Of a stretch of 25,000 bases of DNA, positions 23,772-25,000 are shown one piece after another. The stretch covers positions 1 through 25,000 of the forward strand of contig NW_013653619.1 of the NCBI RefSeq assembly GCF_000499385.1, in the 5' to 3' direction. Position 1 is the stretch's first letter, and each line of letters begins with the position of its first letter. The notes under the pieces are model-generated. The model worked only from the letters and a program-made list of their open reading frames with translations. It was not told the DNA's origin and made no database searches. The DNA is from Eimeria necatrix. Lineage: Eukaryota; Apicomplexa; Conoidasida; Eucoccidiorida; Eimeriidae. The position numbers were made by a program, and so were the translations under genes.

Positions 23772-24664
23772 ATGGGCCCCAGGGCTCCCCCAGGGGGCCC
23801 CCGGCGAGGCAGCCGCTGCTCGTGGGGCCTCCTGCTGCTTCTGGCTGCAGCAGCACAGACTTTGAGGGCCAGAGCAAACGAGGAGGTGTATCTGGCCCCG
23901 CAGCAGCCGCAGCAGCCGCAGCAGCCGCAGCAGCCGCAGCAGCAGCTGCAGCAGCAGCCTGAACAGCAGCAACCCCTGGAGCTTCTGGGGGCAGACCTGT
24001 TGCAGCAGCAGCAGCAGCAAGGAGAGCTGCAGCAGCAGCAGGAAGTACTGGAGGAGCAGCAGCATGAAACTGACGAAGAGGAGGCTCTAGAGCCGCTGCC
24101 CCTGCAGCAGCAGCAGCAGCAGCAGCAGCAGCACGAGTTTGAAGAGCAGCAAAGGCAAGAGGACGAGGCCGAGCCTGTACAGCAGCCATCTCAGTCGGCG
24201 CAGCAGCAGCCGCAGCCGCAGCAGCAGCAGCCGCAGCCGCAGCAGCAGCAGCCGCAGCCGCAGCCGCAGCAGCAGCAGCCGCAGCCGCAGCAGCAGCAGC
24301 AGCAGTCGCAGCAGCAGCCGCAGCAGCAGCAGCCGCTCGCTGAGGATTCTGAGGGCAGCAGCGCAGCAGCACCATCCGCTGCTGCTGCTGCGCTGCTGCA
24401 GGACCTGCTGGAGTCTCTAGAGAGCCAGCGGCAGCAGGAGAAGCAGCAGCAGCAGCTGGCCGACGCAATCCACGCAGAGTTGGAAGCCCCAAGGTCAGCA
24501 GCAGCGCATGCGCACTCAGCAGCAGCAGCAGCTGCTGCTGCTGCTGCAGCAACGCAGGGCCCCGAGGGCCACTTGAAGAAAAAGGTCATGAAGGTGCAGC
24601 AAGGATTTGCGGAAATTGCTGCAGCGACAGTTATTGGCAGGAGAGCAGATGATGAGGACGTAAG

Positions 24665-24705
<41 letters not shown>

Positions 24706-24824
24706 TGCAGCAGCACAGCAGCAGCAGTAGCAGCAGCAGCAGGTCACACGACTGCAGCAGCTGTAGCAGCAGCAGATTCGCAGTGAAAATAGCGACAGGA
24801 AGAATACCCAGCAGCACTAAATAG
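23772..24824 (+). CDS. Glutamine-rich secreted protein with Q/A/S homopolymer tracts (probably 5' exon)
   Basis: The frame stays open upstream of 23772, but the only other start-like codon I noted there is a TTG at 23568; the ATG at 23772 (A at -3, G at +4) is the credible start and gives 350 codons to TAG at 24822. Residues 1-35 form a signal peptide: arginines at 11, 12 and 15, a core WGLLLLLAAAAQ (18-29) and an A-R-A site before N36. Then come QQP repeats and glutamine tracts (44-189) with an acidic patch near 98-106, a predicted helical Leu/Glu/Gln segment (208-239), eleven alanines (250-260) and the only complex segment, 263-296, with LKKKVMKVQQGF and ATVIGRRADDED. Glutamine makes up about 29%. 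After residue 296 a GTAAGA donor-like site suggests an exon end, so the later Q12 and serine tracts may be intronic. Likely a secreted or vacuolar coccidian protein; family and function unknown. Confidence 0.6.
23901..24339 (+). repeat. CAG/CCG coding minisatellite
   Basis: This opens with four perfect 9-bp units CAGCAGCCG (23901-23936), passes through CAG runs with an acidic insert, and from about 24203 to 24300 shows a higher-order unit of seven codons, Q4-P-Q-P (about 21 bp), repeated roughly four times with unit-length variation. Nearly all prolines are CCG, one substitution from CAG, so the proline pattern probably arose within an expanding CAG tract and then spread by unit duplication. 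Confidence 0.85.
24660..24665 (+). other. Candidate 5' splice site (GTAAGA)
   Basis: GTAAGA follows a GAC codon in phase 0 right after the complex segment ending RRADDED. The hexamer fits the usual GTAAG donor consensus, and protein character changes here from unique sequence to pure CAG coding. The downstream DNA up to the window end is CAG/CTG repeat with stops and pyrimidine-rich stretches, as an intron would be. No acceptor can be chosen within the window. If unspliced, the frame simply runs on to TAG at 24822. Confidence 0.4.
24669..24704 (+). repeat. Pure (CAG)12 tract
   Basis: Twelve uninterrupted CAG triplets are followed by TTG, two more CAG, and then a frame-shifted-looking AGC-type run (about 24716-24741) that codes for serine in the same frame. 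It is the longest pure CAG run in the window and a likely length-variable site. It is coding only if the GTAAGA at 24660 is not used as a splice site. Confidence 0.9.
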
Positions 24825-24826
24825 AA

Positions 24827-24855
24827 CAGCAGCAGCAGCAGCAGCAGCAGCATCA

Positions 24856-24886
<31 letters not shown>
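24827..24886. repeat. CAG/CTG triplet palindrome
   Basis: Eight CAG triplets (24827-24850) are followed by CATCAG and then ten CTG triplets (24857-24886). Since CTG is the reverse complement of CAG, the two arms can pair into a hairpin of about 24 bp with a minimal loop. It lies just after the TAG stop at 24822 and marks the point where repeat orientation switches on the plus strand. Confidence 0.9.
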
Positions 24887-24888
<2 letters not shown>

Positions 24889-25000
24889 TCTGTGAGTGTT
24901 GCTTGGTCCTCTTAATAGCTGCACCTCTCGCTGCACCTGCTGCTGCGCCTGCTGCTGCTGCGTTTGCTGCTGCGGCCGCTGCCACCTCTGCTCCTCCTCC
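24887..25000 (+). repeat. CTG/GCT-rich tail, truncated by window end
   Basis: After a short less repetitive stretch (24887-24930) with stops in the frame of the glutamine-rich ORF, interrupted CTG/GCT triplets resume (about 24931-24990) and the window ends in a CCTCCTCC pyrimidine run. On the minus strand this reads as GCA-type alanine codons. It could be intron, 3' untranslated DNA or part of a further gene; the window is too short to decide. Confidence 0.6.

Noticed and set aside
24139..24420. Plus-strand serine/arginine-rich frame
   Set aside because: Shifted reading of the CAG/CCG repeat (AGC/CGC); it only mimics an SR domain.
23593..24552. Minus-strand frame of 319 codons rich in alanine and leucine
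   Set aside because: It is the antisense reading of the CAG tracts (CTG and GCT codons). The plus frame has a credible ATG, a signal peptide and a complex segment, while this one is almost pure homopolymer.
24191..24985. Minus-strand frame of 264 codons with long cysteine and leucine runs
   Set aside because: Poly-Cys/poly-Leu is the expected antisense of CAG coding; no independent sign of a protein.
1..25000. CRISPR array, insertion sequence, prophage or bacterial operon
   Set aside because: No regularly spaced repeats, transposase motifs or compact co-directional genes; the composition and homopolymer coding point to a eukaryotic protist.

Overview
The window reads as nuclear DNA of a coccidian apicomplexan, most likely an Eimeria species. 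The main reason is the last 1.7 kb. It is saturated with CAG/CTG triplets that, in a protein-length open frame, give runs of glutamine, alanine and serine, the homopolymeric amino-acid repeats typical of Eimeria genes. This rests on pattern recognition; no marker gene confirms it and the species cannot be named.

Bases 1 to about 23,220 look very different. Base composition is mixed, triplet repeats are almost absent, and stop codons are frequent in all six frames. The longest open frames (about 120-160 codons) are what chance would give over this length, and none shows a recognisable domain. I support no gene, tRNA or rRNA there. Short exons of an intron-rich gene could be hidden. The stretch is not featureless: it holds old, diverged duplications. 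These are a tandem pair of about 205 bp (9551-9970), a pair of about 530 bp flanking it (about 8571-9118 and 9971-10505), and a pair of about 485 bp at 12400-12882 and 13338-13828. It also holds a 24-bp perfect direct repeat (5775-5824) and a 12-bp perfect inverted repeat (21271-21322).

Bases 23,220-25,000 are GC-rich. A plus-strand frame starting at ATG 23772 encodes a glutamine-rich protein of up to 350 residues with a clear signal peptide. A GTAAGA donor-like site at 24660 suggests that the first exon ends there and that the gene continues past the window. A possible divergent minus-strand gene (23656 to 23264) encodes an alanine-tract protein with a lysine-rich cluster. The plus strand carries CTG over the minus ORF, CAG over the plus ORF, then CTG again; the switch at 24850 forms a long triplet palindrome. 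The abrupt change near 23.25 kb resembles the alternation of feature-poor and feature-rich segments known from Eimeria tenella chromosomes. No novel defence, mobile or metabolic system is visible.
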